Made by a program: the position numbers and the translations under genes | Part shown: one piece after another, positions 34,804 to 43,819 of the stretch | Layout of the letters: each line of letters starts with the position of its first letter | How positions within the stretch are numbered: position 1 is the first letter of the stretch | Assembly: GCA_024637145.1 (NCBI GenBank) | Contig: JAGXFQ010000036.1 | Span: 1-64,000, forward strand | Origin: Desulfobulbaceae bacterium | Lineage (GTDB): Bacteria > Desulfobacterota > Desulfobulbia > Desulfobulbales > SURF-16 | Length of the DNA: 64,000 nt | Direction: 5' to 3' | Notes under the pieces: model-generated | Told to the model about the DNA's origin: nothing | Database searches by the model: none | Seen by the model: the letters and a program-made list of their open reading frames with translations, nothing else

Positions 34804-36278
34804 GAATGCTCCGGCAGCAGTGCCGCTCCCTGCCGATGGGCAGGGAGCTTGCCTTCCCAGAAGATGATGAGTTGATCCACCAAGCTGTTGAGGGCGGCCA
34901 CCTGATCGGTGATCTCATGGACCGTGGCAGCCCCTTCTTCCGACATAGCGGCCAGGGATTGCACGGAAGAGTCAATGGTGGCAATGGCCTGGTTGACCTG
35001 ATCAAGGTTCTCCGACTGTTCGCTGGAGTTCGTGATGATTTTCACCATCTGCGCAGCCACGGCACTACTGGCTTCATGCACCCGCGGAAAGGTATTTTCC
35101 AGGGCTGTGACCACCTTCTCACCCTGGTGGATCTTGTTGTCCAGACGACCGATCAGGTCGCCGACATTTTGAGCGGCCACAGTGGCACGACCGGCCAGGC
35201 TGCGCACCTCATCAGCCACCACGGCAAAGCCGGCCCCGGCCTCGCCGGCCCGGGCCGCCTCCACGGCGGCATTTAAGGCGAGCAGGTTGGTCTGAAAGGC
35301 GATTTCTTCAATGTCGCGGACCAGCGATGAAATCTGTTTGTCCGCCTCAATCATCTCCGCCATGGCGGCCACCACATCCTTAATGGCCTTATCGGACTCG
35401 GCGGCGGTCTGCAAAACCTCTTTGGTGGAATTCTCGGCGCTGCGAGCCACATCCAGGTTGTCCTTGGCCCTGTCTGCCATGTGGCCGGAGGTGGAGCTTA
35501 TCTCGTCAAGGTTGCCGGCTGACGAGGAAGAGGCAATGCTCAGTTGATTGGTCATATCGTTAATGTAGCTCATGGAGGTGAGCAGCGAGGTGGCCACGGT
35601 GGCTGATTCTTCAGACATATTGGCCAGGTGCCGGGACATGTTGGAGATCAGCAAGAAACAGGTGATGCCGATGGCGGACAGCAGGATAAAAGCAATGGTC
35701 ATAATGGTGGTCAGCCGACCGAAGACGTGGAGAATATGGCCCATGCTGCTCTGGTGGAGATTGGAGCTGCTCTCCACCATCTCCTCCAAAGTGGTACGCA
35801 TCAAGAGGTTGTGGGCGTCAAACTCCTGGCTGAGATCGCCCTCCATGGCAAAGTCCATGTCAATGGAGGCCCTGACCATCTGCATTCCCGTCTTATATGA
35901 GGCCTGGTATGCTTTTTGGAGCAGCGGGGCGCTCTCGACTATCTTCTTGTCGGCACTGGCCTGGCACAGGGGGGCAAGTTCGGCCAGCAACTCTTCCACC
36001 CGTTTGTTGAGGGGATCGATCTCACTGAGACGGGAGGTGCTGGCCGCGGCCTTGGCGACATTGAACTTTTCCACCACCTGGCCGATGAGACCCTCCATCT
36101 CAATAGCAAGCTTGGTGAGGGGATAGAGCTGATGGCTCACCGTTTCCACGTCCTTTTTGAGGGAATGAACGGAGTAGAGGGCAAAGAGGATCAGAAACGA
36201 AGATAGCGCCCCCAACATGAGAAAAGTGAGGTAGAGGCGGTACTTGTTCCCCAGGCTTTTGATGGCGGAAGTATTCAT
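34800..36278 (-). CDS. Methyl-accepting chemotaxis protein with four-helix-bundle-like sensor
   Basis: A 492-residue receptor. TM1 is about 16-37, the periplasmic helical sensor about 38-187 and TM2 about 190-212. The sensor is rich in Leu/Glu/Ser without cysteines arranged for haem, as expected for a 4HB_MCP domain. The cytoplasmic signalling tip is intact ([20 protein letters not shown], then [20 protein letters not shown]). No CheR pentapeptide is seen. It is downstream of an exported rhodanese gene (68-bp gap) and overlaps the MauE-like gene. The ribosome site is weak. Confidence 0.9.
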   Translation of the reverse strand: MNTSAIKSLGNKYRLYLTFLMLGALSSFLILFALYSVHSLKKDVETVSHQLYPLTKLAIEMEGLIGQVVEKFNVAKAAASTSRLSEIDPLNKRVEELLAELAPLCQASADKKIVESAPLLQKAYQASYKTGMQMVRASIDMDFAMEGDLSQEFDAHNLLMRTTLEEMVESSSNLHQSSMGHILHVFGRLTTIMTIAFILLSAIGITCFLLISNMSRHLANMSEESATVATSLLTSMSYINDMTNQLSIASSSSAGNLDEISSTSGHMADRAKDNLDVARSAENSTKEVLQTAAESDKAIKDVVAAMAEMIEADKQISSLVRDIEEIAFQTNLLALNAAVEAARAGEAGAGFAVVADEVRSLAGRATVAAQNVGDLIGRLDNKIHQGEKVVTALENTFPRVHEASSAVAAQMVKIITNSSEQSENLDQVNQAIATIDSSVQSLAAMSEEGAATVHEITDQVAALNSLVDQLIIFWEGKLPAHRQGAALLPEHS

Positions 36279-36346
36279 ATGAAGCTCAATGTTATAGAAA
36301 AAGCAGACCCTTTGGTGTGCCGATTGCAGGAGGAGGTGGCGATGCG

Positions 36347-37078
36347 TTATTTAGTCACCGGCAGGCCGGCCCGAATCCAGGCAGCCATGCCGCCGTCCAT
36401 AACCACAACATCGTTATACCCTTTCATGGTCAGAAATTTGGCAGTAACCACCACCTGTTTGGCGGCATGGTCGACAATGACGATTTTTTTGTCGCCGGGC
36501 AAGGCGGTATACTTTTCCTGAAGGATGTCCAAGACGATTTCCGTGGCACCATCGATCTTGCCCAACTGTTTATGCTTGGTACCGCGGATGTCGAGGATAA
36601 CGATGGAGTCCTTCATGTCATGCACCTGGCTCGGGGAAAGACGGGGTACCTCAATGGCGGGATATGCCACCTTCTTTTCCAGGGGATAGCGGTGTTGGGC
36701 CCAGGCCGGCAGGCCTTCATTGTAGACCATGACATTGGTGTAACCAAGTTTTATGGCCTTTCCCGCGGCGATGCGGCTCTTGCCGCACTTGGGGCCCTTG
36801 CAGTAGAAAATAAGCAGGGTGTCCTTGTCCGCCGGCAGGTTGGCGTTATCCGCCACCTGGCTGGCCGGAATATTGACTGACCCCTGAATGGAGAGTTCAT
36901 TATGCTCAATGGGGCTAAGGGCATCGGCCAGGACAAACTGCTGGCCTGCATCCATTTTTGCCTTGAGGTCGGCGGTGGAGATAAAGGGAATATCTCCGGC
37001 CAGGACCGGGCTGCCGGTGAAGCTCAGGAGCAAGCCGAAAAGGATAAGGCGAGACAGGGCAGTGGCTTGTTTGAACAT
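36347..37078 (-). CDS. Exported double-domain rhodanese
   Basis: A 243-residue protein with a signal peptide ([20 protein letters not shown]) and two rhodanese domains (about 30-125 and 135-240). The first has the active loop [11 protein letters not shown], with catalytic Cys and a second Cys five residues on. The second has [11 protein letters not shown] at the corresponding place and no Cys, so it is inactive or structural. Rhodaneses transfer sulfane sulfur from thiosulfate or polysulfide. AGAGGAGAACCAC precedes the start. First gene of the operon with the chemoreceptor and MauE-like protein. Confidence 0.9.
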   Translation of the reverse strand: MFKQATALSRLILFGLLLSFTGSPVLAGDIPFISTADLKAKMDAGQQFVLADALSPIEHNELSIQGSVNIPASQVADNANLPADKDTLLIFYCKGPKCGKSRIAAGKAIKLGYTNVMVYNEGLPAWAQHRYPLEKKVAYPAIEVPRLSPSQVHDMKDSIVILDIRGTKHKQLGKIDGATEIVLDILQEKYTALPGDKKIVIVDHAAKQVVVTAKFLTMKGYNDVVVMDGGMAAWIRAGLPVTK

Positions 37079-37993
37079 GTGGTTCTCCTCTCTGAGGGTA
37101 TGGGGTTGACAGGGGAATGGGTGGGGTAACGCCTGGTAATGAGTTTAGGATTGAATCACCCAGGATGCAAGCATTAATGTCTGTTAATATTGATAAAATT
37201 TGCCGAAACATTCCCTTTGTCAGGAACTGTTCCGACAGGAACGGAAAAGAACAGAGGGAGAGATTGAACTTTTCCAACCTAAAGGACCTTTTTACGCATT
37301 GGAGTCCATACGCCTGACAAATGAAGCAGACGACGATGGGCCAAGTGAGGGAGGATGCCATGGATAACTTATGAGAATAACAAGAGTGTCAAAGCGCCAA
37401 AAACATGCATTTCTGAGATATTTATCCTGCCACCACAAAAAGCCAGCATGGCCGGGGCTCAGGCAAAGTCCGGCCATGCCGACCTTCAGTTGCGGGAAAA
37501 AAATGGCCTCCTATCGTGCCGTTTTGGATGGCAGAAAAAGAGGATATAGGGCCTTAAACAGTTACTTCTTGGATACTATTTATTGAATTTCAGATATTTA
37601 ACATGGCCCGACCCCAAAACATGAGACCAAAACCTGGCAGTTTAAGAAAGCGAAACCGGCATACGCCATTAATCAAGGCCTCGTCAGTATTGGCAATCTT
37701 TACAGCCACCAGGGACCGTCATATATGGCGCATATGCGCCATATATGACGGTCCCTGGTGAGAGCTTTTCTTCATCTTCATTTTGTTTATGCCGCATTAT
37801 CAAAACTTTACATCTCAGGTGTCTTTTTTGATTCCCCGGCATGCTCTTTGCTATTATTCTTCGGTTGAGGACCAGCGTTGACATGGCACTCTTAAAAGCG
37901 GCCATTATCCTGGAACCATAAGACAGCAAAGACAATTTTCGAAATTACGAGAACAAATTGAAACTGTCCTGCAACAATCAGAAAGGTATAGAG
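37079..37993. other. Intergenic region with little recognisable content
   Basis: A 915-bp, comparatively AT-rich gap. Apart from the palindrome at 37707-37760, only weak coding-like traces appear. One, at about 37606-37740 on the plus strand, reads HGPTPKHETKTWQFKKAKPA then YAINQGLVSIGNLYSHQG before a stop; it may be a gene fragment of unknown family. It must contain the divergent promoters for the rhodanese operon and the small lipoprotein genes, but none is clear. Confidence 0.35.
37707..37760. repeat. Perfect 54-bp palindrome
   Basis: Two 27-base arms with no mismatch and no spacer, centred between 37733 and 37734. The left arm begins CACCAGGGACCGTCATATAT and its exact reverse complement follows immediately. 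The base pairs just outside no longer match. No T tract adjoins it, so it is not a standard terminator. Confidence 0.97.
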
Positions 37994-38128
37994 ATGAAAA
38001 AATTACATTTGAATACGTTGGTCATTTTGCTCCTGACCATGGCAATGCTGTCAGGTTGCATGGTGTTGCCGGTACCTGTTGGTGGGCATGACAATGGTCG
38101 GCATAATGGTCATAATAAAGGTCATTAA
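37994..38128 (+). CDS. Tiny lipoprotein with His-rich tail
   Basis: A 44-residue protein with a lipoprotein signal (MKKLHLNTLVILLLTMAMLSG, Cys at 22) and a short mature part ending GGHDNGRHNGHNKGH. AAAGG lies about ten bases before the start. Directly after the TAA stop, the frame one base over continues KKGHHGHGDHDLD, so a single-base change at the T-plus-A6 run (38126-38132) has probably cut off a longer His-rich, metal-binding-like tail. First of three very small genes. Confidence 0.65.
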   Translation: MKKLHLNTLVILLLTMAMLSGCMVLPVPVGGHDNGRHNGHNKGH

Positions 38129-38248
38129 AAAAGGTCATCACGGCCATGGCGATCATGACCTTGATTAAGGTCAATAGCATTTTCGCGAAGAACATCGTGA
38201 GAAATGAGCTGGAAGTACAATTTGCTGCCACTTAACTAAGGAAAAATT

Positions 38249-38431
38249 ATGAAATCATTCATTGCCGCGGGCATCATTGTCCTTGCTGTCAGCATGACCA
38301 TGATGTTCACCGCTTGCGACACAAAAGGTCCCGCTGAAAAGGCCGGGGAAAAGATCGATCAGACCGTGGAAAAAACAACGGCTACGCTCAAAGACGCCGG
38401 AGAAAAAATCGAAGCAGGCCTGAAACAATAA
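38249..38431 (+). CDS. Small entericidin-like lipoprotein
   Basis: A 60-residue lipoprotein: signal peptide with lipobox FTAC (Cys23), then an amphipathic Lys/Glu/Thr-rich helix with internal repeats (AEKAGEKIDQTVEKTTATL, KDAGEKIEAGLKQ). It resembles stress-induced small lipoproteins of the entericidin/YtxH-like kind in size and composition, but no firm family assignment is made. AAGGAAAAATT precedes the ATG. It sits between the His-rich lipoprotein and the DUF3096 gene, probably in one transcript. Confidence 0.75.
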   Translation: MKSFIAAGIIVLAVSMTMMFTACDTKGPAEKAGEKIDQTVEKTTATLKDAGEKIEAGLKQ

Positions 38432-38453
38432 CCCTCAACAGGAGCCCCTCATC

Positions 38454-38582
38454 ATGTATGTACAATTGCAACCTGTCTTGTCAATTGCGGCCGGAATCTT
38501 GATCCTGGCAATCCCCAAGGCACTGAATTATATCGTCGCCGGCTACCTTATTCTGATTGGAATCTCCGGCTTGCTTCACTGA
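38454..38582 (+). CDS. DUF3096-like two-helix membrane peptide
   Basis: A 42-residue protein. The pattern QPVLSIAAGILILAIPKALN followed by YIVAGYLILIGISGL matches the DUF3096 family: two short helices around an IPKALNYIVA turn. AGGAGCCCCTCATC precedes the ATG. Function unknown; members are usually found with other small stress-type membrane proteins, as here. It is 22 bp after the entericidin-like gene. Confidence 0.75.
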   Translation: MYVQLQPVLSIAAGILILAIPKALNYIVAGYLILIGISGLLH

Positions 38583-38607
38583 AATCTTAGCACTCGATCT
38601 TGATGAT

Positions 38608-38639
38608 GATTGTCCGGCCGGAAGTTCGGCCGGACAATC
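38608..38639 (+). terminator. GC-rich hairpin after the small-gene operon
   Basis: GATTGTCCGGCCG pairs exactly with CGGCCGGACAATC around a short loop, 25 bp after the DUF3096 stop. There is no following T run, so it may be a transcript-end stabiliser rather than a classical terminator. The remaining ~290 bp up to 38932 show no gene. Confidence 0.45.
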
Positions 38640-38932
38640 AGGATATTTGGAGAGGGTGAGAAACGATAGAAACGACGAACCAGGTCTTCTTCGGCCTTAG
38701 CCCTGCTGTTACATTTGGAACTTGAAGCCGCGCCGAGTATGCGGCATGATTAGTGAAACAACCACACGCTAAGCTCGGTTTCACCGCCACATGGTCAATG
38801 ACCGGGGATAGATGATGGGCAGCGGCATTGCGAAGTCACCTTTCCTTAGCTACCTGCGCAGACAACAACTTTGCCGGATCATCTTGAGGGAAATAAAGCA
38901 TCCTGGTCAAATACCAATCCCACCTGCTGGCT

Positions 38933-40483
38933 TTATTTTCGGAGAATATCCAGTTTACGCATCCGGGCGCGCAGCGTACTGGGATTGAGACCAAGGAGTA
39001 TTGCCGCGCCATTTTTCCCCTCAATTCGGCCCGCGGTTTTCTGGAGCAACAGGAGAATGTGATCATGCTCCAATTCGGCCAGGGTCTGGTCCTCCCGACC
39101 TGCCGCTTCCTCTTTGTGCAAATTGGCAGGGCATTGGTCCAAGACCTCCAGCGTGGACCCCCGGCTGATGATCACCGACCGCTCCATGACGCTTGCCAAC
39201 TCCCGCACGTTGCCTGGCCAGTGGTATCCCTGCAGAAGATCCAGGGTTTCTGGCGACACGCTCTTAATCTTCTTGCCCATTTTCATGTTGAATTTGGCAA
39301 GAAAATAATTGACCAGCAGCGGGATGTCTGCCTTGCGCTGGCGCAGGGGCGGCACCGTGATCGGAAAAACATTGAGCCGGTAGAACAGGTCTTCTCTGAA
39401 CCTGCCGTCGCGGACCTCTTCTGCCAGATTGCGATTGCTGGCCGCGATGATCCGCACATCGGTCTTAATGGTGCGGGGACTGCCCAGGCGCTCAAACTCG
39501 CCGTCCTGAATGACCCGGAGCAGCTTGGCTTGCAGCTCCAGCGGCATCTCGCCGATTTCGTCAAGGAAAATGGTGCCGCCGTCGGCCAGTTCGAAACGGC
39601 CGATCTGCCGGGCAGTGGAGCCGGTGAAGGCGCCCTTCTCGCGCCCGAACAGTTCGCTTTCAATGAGATTCGCCGGCAGAGACGCGCAGTTAACCGTGAT
39701 CAGCGCCCGGTCCTTGCGGGTACTGCTGCTATGGATGGCTTGGGCGATGACGCCCTTGCCGGTGCCGGTCTCCCCCATGAGCAGGACCGTGGCCTTCATG
39801 GGCGCGACCTGTTCAACCAATAAGAAGATCCGGGCCAGGGCTTTACTTTGACCAATGATCTCACCGAAGTTGTGCCGCTGGTCAACCTCATGCCGCAGGT
39901 AGGTATTCTCAGCCTGGAGTCGGTTTTTAAGCTCTTTTATTTCCGCATAGGCACCCTGGAGTGACTCCTCTGCCTTCTTGCGTTCACCTACTTCCTGGGT
40001 GAGTTGCGCATTTGCCTTGAGCAGATCGCCGGTCCGCTCCTGCACCTTCTGCTCCAGCACCGTATTGTAGGTATCGAGTTTTTTATAGAGTAGCCGCACT
40101 TCCAGCAGGTTGCGGATCCGCGTCTTGACTTCAAGCAGAGCAAACGGCTTGCTGATAAAGTCCTTGGCGCCGGCCTGCAGGGCGCGCAGCTCATGGCTTG
40201 GATGGGCGGTAATCACCAGGATCGGCAGATAGCCGTCCGTGCCCATTGCCTTGAGATCTTCCATGAGCTGAAAGCCATCTATGTCGGGCATCTGCAGATC
40301 GAGCAGGAGCAGATCGTAGTGATTTTTACGGTACAAGGCGCACACCTCCTGCGGATTCCGCGTTGAGGCAACAGAGGTGTAGCCGGCTTCAGCCAGCAAT
40401 TGCTCCAGCAGCAGGACATTGGCCTCTTGATCATCAACAATCAGGATATTGGCCTTGCGGATATCGGCTTCGGTAATAATCAT
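38933..40483 (-). CDS. Sigma-54-dependent response regulator (NtrC family)
   Basis: A 516-residue regulator: receiver domain (about 10-125) with Asp17/Asp18, phospho-acceptor Asp62 and Lys112; a coiled-coil linker (about 130-200); an AAA+ domain with Walker A GETGTGKG, the sigma-54-contacting GAFTGS loop and LDEIGEMPLELQAKLLRV; and a C-terminal Fis-type helix-turn-helix (RIEGKNGAAILLGLNPSTLR). The ATG at 40483 follows AAGGA and overlaps the kinase stop (ATGA). It should activate sigma-54 promoters when phosphorylated, probably by the upstream hybrid kinase. Targets are not identifiable here. Confidence 0.94.
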   Translation of the reverse strand: MIITEADIRKANILIVDDQEANVLLLEQLLAEAGYTSVASTRNPQEVCALYRKNHYDLLLLDLQMPDIDGFQLMEDLKAMGTDGYLPILVITAHPSHELRALQAGAKDFISKPFALLEVKTRIRNLLEVRLLYKKLDTYNTVLEQKVQERTGDLLKANAQLTQEVGERKKAEESLQGAYAEIKELKNRLQAENTYLRHEVDQRHNFGEIIGQSKALARIFLLVEQVAPMKATVLLMGETGTGKGVIAQAIHSSSTRKDRALITVNCASLPANLIESELFGREKGAFTGSTARQIGRFELADGGTIFLDEIGEMPLELQAKLLRVIQDGEFERLGSPRTIKTDVRIIAASNRNLAEEVRDGRFREDLFYRLNVFPITVPPLRQRKADIPLLVNYFLAKFNMKMGKKIKSVSPETLDLLQGYHWPGNVRELASVMERSVIISRGSTLEVLDQCPANLHKEEAAGREDQTLAELEHDHILLLLQKTAGRIEGKNGAAILLGLNPSTLRARMRKLDILRK

Positions 40484-43059
40484 TTCTTTTCCTTGGGCGG
40501 ACGGCTGACAGTAATTTTGTGTACGCATTGCTTATTCGGGCTTTCTTTCTTCTTCGTCTTCAGACTCATCTTTTCACCATATTTCAAGGCCTCATCCAGC
40601 GTTTCCATGAACTCAGTGACCCTGATCGGTTTGGTGAGATAATGGAAGAATCCAGCCTCCAGACCTATCTTGATATCGCGCGGCATGGCATTGGCACTGA
40701 TGGCAACCACGGGAATATGAGCGGTAACAGGGTCTTCTCGCAGAATTTTCAGCGCCTGAATACCGCTGATGCCGGGCAGATTGATATCCATCAGGATGAC
40801 CGCCGGCTGGTGGATATTCGCCAGGGCGATCCCTTGGGTGCCATCCGTGGCACCAACCAGGCGCAAATCGGCCCGTAGCTCGACGAGTCGCTCCACCAGC
40901 TGCATGTTGGCCTTGTTGTCTTCTATATACAACAGGGTACGCAGTGCAGAGTCGGGCGGAACAGGGGCTTGGTTCGCCACCCCCTCGTCGCCCTCGTTAA
41001 CGCCAATTTGTGGCTCATCCTCCGTATTCAGTTCGATCCACAGCACACTCCCCACCCCGACGGTGCTTTCCACACCGATTTCGCCCCCCATCAGTTCGAT
41101 GAGCCGTTTGCTCACCACCAGACCGATGCCGGTACCTTCCTTGGGGCCGTCCTCTTGCCCAAGACGATTGAAGGGCTGAAAAAGCTCTTCGATTTTTTCA
41201 GGCGACAGCCCCTCACCGGTATCCCGTACGCTGATACGGATTCGGCCCGGGGCGGTGGCTTGGCAGGTCACCTCCACCTCTCCCTGCGGGCGGTTGTATT
41301 TGATGGCGTTGGAAAGCAGGTTGATCAGCACCTGCTTGACCCTGGTCTGATCGGCATGCACAAAACAAGGGCATTCGAATTGGGGAAAATGTAAATGAAT
41401 GTCGTTTTTTTGGGCCTCAGGTTCAATCATGGCGTGGCACTCGAGCATAACATCCACCAGCGACATCGGTTCCATTGACATAGACAACTTTCCCGACTCG
41501 ATCAACGCCAGATCGAGAATTTCGTTAATTAGTTTCAATAAATACCAGCCCGCCTTGAGAATCTGATCGATGCTGGACTTTTCTTTGGGCGACGGCGAAC
41601 CACTCTCCAGTAATTGGGCGAAACCGAGGATTGCATTGAGCGGGGAGCGCAATTCGTGGCTCATGCTGGAAAGAAATTCCGACTTGGCGCGGTTGGCAAT
41701 TTCCGCGGCGGTCTTGGCATTATCCAACTCAACGTAATTTTCTTTCAGTACCTGTTCGAAACGTTTGAGCTCCGTAACATCGCGAGCGGCGGCGAAAATG
41801 CCCTGTAGTCTCCGGTCTCGATCATAGAAGGTGGCCGCGTTGTAGGAGACCACGGTTTCCTTGCCGTTCCTGGCGCGCGCGGTGAGCTCGTAGTTGGTCA
41901 CCTTTTTGTTGCGTAGCACCAGCTTGATGGCCGCTGCCGCCCGGTCCGGCTCGGTAAAATAATTCTTGAACGGCGCGCCGATCAGTTCATCGCGCGTGCA
42001 GCCGGTAAGGGCCTCCATCTGCTTGTTGACGTCGCTGATGATTCCGGCCGGATCGCTGGTCATAAGCGCGTCGATGTTGGATTCGATCAGCGAGCGGGTA
42101 TAAAAATGCTGGTCGCGCAGGGCCTGATCGAGCAGCATCTGTTCCGCCTCGATCTTCTTGCGGGCGGTGTTGTCGGTGCCGATCAGCAGGTAGCCGATAA
42201 TGGCCTCCTGCTGGTCGCGCAGGGCGGTGACCGAGACCACCGCCGGAAAGCGACTGCCGTCTTTACGGATATAGGTCAGCTCGTAGATGTCCTCAATGCC
42301 GCGTAAGGCCTTGAACATCAGGGCCTCGAAGCCGGGAGTAATCGTGGTCTCGAGTTCAGCGCTGAGTTCGTTGGCCCGGGCCACCAGCTCCAACGGATCG
42401 GAGATATCGGCCGGGGTGATCTTATTCATCACCTCGGCCGCCGTGTAGCCCAGCATGCGCTCGGCGCCGACGTTGAAGATCTGGATGACACCCTTGGCAT
42501 CGGTGGCGATGCTCGAGAAGTTGGCGCTGTTGAAAATGGCCCTCTGCAGGGCTCCGGCCTTGAGCAGCGCCTCTTCGGCCTCCTTGCGGGCAGTGTTGTC
42601 GGTGCCGATCAGCAGGTAGCCGATGATGGCTTCCTGCTCGTCGCGCAGAGCGGTGACCGAAACCACCGCCGGGAAGCGGCTGCCATCCTTGCGGATATAG
42701 GTCAGCTCGTAGATATCCTCAATGCCGCGTGAGGCCTTGAACACTAAGGCCTCGAAGCCGGGAGTAATCGTGGTCTCGAGTTCAGCGCTGAGTTCGTTGG
42801 CCCGGGCGATCAACTCCTGCGGATCAGAGATGTCGGCCGGGGTGATCTTATTCATCACCTCGGCTGCCGTGTAACCCAGCATGCGCTCGGCGCCGACGTT
42901 GAAGATCTGGATGACGCCCTTGGAGTCGGTGGCGATGCTCGAGAAGTTGGCGCTGTTGAAGATGGCGTTCTGCAGGGCCCCTCCCTTAACCAACACAGCT
43001 TCCGCATCTCGACTCATTTCTTGTACTGCCAACAGACCCTTGTCCAAAGTATCACTCAT
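40480..43059 (-). CDS. PAS-domain hybrid sensor histidine kinase
   Basis: An 859-residue cytoplasmic kinase with no membrane segment. Order: PAS1 (about 27-160), PAS2 (about 169-300), PAS3 (about 315-440), HisKA with SEFLSSMSHELRSPLNAILG (around 470-490), HATPase_c with NLLSNAIKYN, DTGEGLSPEKIEELF and GTGIGLVVSKRL, and a C-terminal receiver with LYIEDNKANM, LMDINLPGISGI and TKPIRV. A Lys-rich tail follows. PAS1 and PAS2 are nearly identical, reflecting a recent duplication. It is coupled to the NtrC-type regulator. The signal is unknown; a soluble PAS kinase suggests redox or small-ligand sensing. Confidence 0.93.
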   Translation of the reverse strand: MSDTLDKGLLAVQEMSRDAEAVLVKGGALQNAIFNSANFSSIATDSKGVIQIFNVGAERMLGYTAAEVMNKITPADISDPQELIARANELSAELETTITPGFEALVFKASRGIEDIYELTYIRKDGSRFPAVVSVTALRDEQEAIIGYLLIGTDNTARKEAEEALLKAGALQRAIFNSANFSSIATDAKGVIQIFNVGAERMLGYTAAEVMNKITPADISDPLELVARANELSAELETTITPGFEALMFKALRGIEDIYELTYIRKDGSRFPAVVSVTALRDQQEAIIGYLLIGTDNTARKKIEAEQMLLDQALRDQHFYTRSLIESNIDALMTSDPAGIISDVNKQMEALTGCTRDELIGAPFKNYFTEPDRAAAAIKLVLRNKKVTNYELTARARNGKETVVSYNAATFYDRDRRLQGIFAAARDVTELKRFEQVLKENYVELDNAKTAAEIANRAKSEFLSSMSHELRSPLNAILGFAQLLESGSPSPKEKSSIDQILKAGWYLLKLINEILDLALIESGKLSMSMEPMSLVDVMLECHAMIEPEAQKNDIHLHFPQFECPCFVHADQTRVKQVLINLLSNAIKYNRPQGEVEVTCQATAPGRIRISVRDTGEGLSPEKIEELFQPFNRLGQEDGPKEGTGIGLVVSKRLIELMGGEIGVESTVGVGSVLWIELNTEDEPQIGVNEGDEGVANQAPVPPDSALRTLLYIEDNKANMQLVERLVELRADLRLVGATDGTQGIALANIHQPAVILMDINLPGISGIQALKILREDPVTAHIPVVAISANAMPRDIKIGLEAGFFHYLTKPIRVTEFMETLDEALKYGEKMSLKTKKKESPNKQCVHKITVSRPPKEKK
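42130..42981. repeat. Recent ~426-bp tandem duplication encoding PAS1 and PAS2
   Basis: Two consecutive 142-codon units (42556-42981 and 42130-42555) encode proteins about 94% identical, starting at GALQ(N/R)AIFNSANFSSIA and ending at IGTDNTARK. Differences are mostly single substitutions. It lies entirely inside the hybrid kinase gene. Confidence 0.9.
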
Positions 43060-43069
43060 TACTTCCTCT

Positions 43070-43213
43070 TCAAGTCAGGATATCCACCTGAATACGTTTT
43101 TTGCCTGTGGCCTTTGCCAGGCGTAGGAACTGCTCCAGGGCCTCAAGCCAGCCACCAGAGGCGCCGATGTCGACAACGGGAAACAGGCGCTCTCGCGATT
43201 TGTCCGGGTGTAA
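43070..43213 (-). pseudogene. CheB methylesterase-like remnant
   Basis: Just upstream of the kinase start, the minus strand encodes LHPDKSRERLFPVVDIGASG then GWLEALEQFLRLAKATGKKR up to a TGA at 43070. FPVV-IGASxGGLEALEQF is the start of the CheB catalytic domain with its nucleophile-serine motif. Here it is preceded by a stop and breaks off after about 45 residues. It is a deletion remnant of a chemotaxis methylesterase (or CheB-CheR fusion). Confidence 0.5.
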
Positions 43214-43819
43214 GTCGGGAAGTCAGCGTTTGATTTGACTGCAGACTGTTTTTAATACGTTATCCTTATACCCTGATCCACCAAATATAACCGATTTGTT
43301 TTCTAGCCCTGGAAATCGGCGCCACCCACTCCCTAAATTTGCCCTCGCCGCAGCCCAGCCTAAGCGCGGCACGTACGCCTGGTAGAGGAAAACAAGGCCA
43401 CAGATTAAGCCGGCCTGCATGTCACCATTCCCTTTGACCAGAACGTCTCCAGGTTTTCCCTGCCTCCTCTCAGGAGCGTGTGCACATAAAAAGCGCCGGC
43501 GCCAACAACCTCTTTCTCGGGCCAGCCCGCAACATGTTGCAGTTCCGCCAAATGTCACGGCCGGATGGATTTCCAGCTGCTCGACACGCCCTCTTTGCCT
43601 TGACATAACCTACCGATATTGCAAGAATTTTTAAGCTATATCTCCTGCCGAAGACCAGTTGGAATGATGTGTGCAAGAATAAGGGTACAAGATTCTGATT
43701 AGCCCGCCCAAAGACGCTCTCTTTGGGAAAATGGGATCAGGCTTGCGGGCAGACAGGTACCAGCACGCTGGTTACACCCTGTGTAGATTTTAAAACTCAT
43801 AGAAGCAAAAGGAAACTGA
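43214..43819. other. Intergenic region, no gene recognised
   Basis: A 606-bp gap. A 127-codon open frame on the minus strand (43223-43606) has Arg/Gly/Cys-rich composition and no resemblance to any family I know, so it is not called. It must contain the promoters of the kinase operon and the ice-binding gene. AAAAGGAAACTGA at its end is the latter's ribosome site. Confidence 0.4.

Noticed and set aside
37881-37896. A sigma-54-like promoter (TGGCAC...GC) upstream of the small lipoprotein genes
   Set aside because: The GG-to-GC spacing is one base too long and the TTGC element is not matched.
43223-43606. A 127-codon minus-strand frame before the kinase operon
   Set aside because: Unusual Arg/Cys/Gly composition, no ribosome site and no recognisable motif; left as non-coding.
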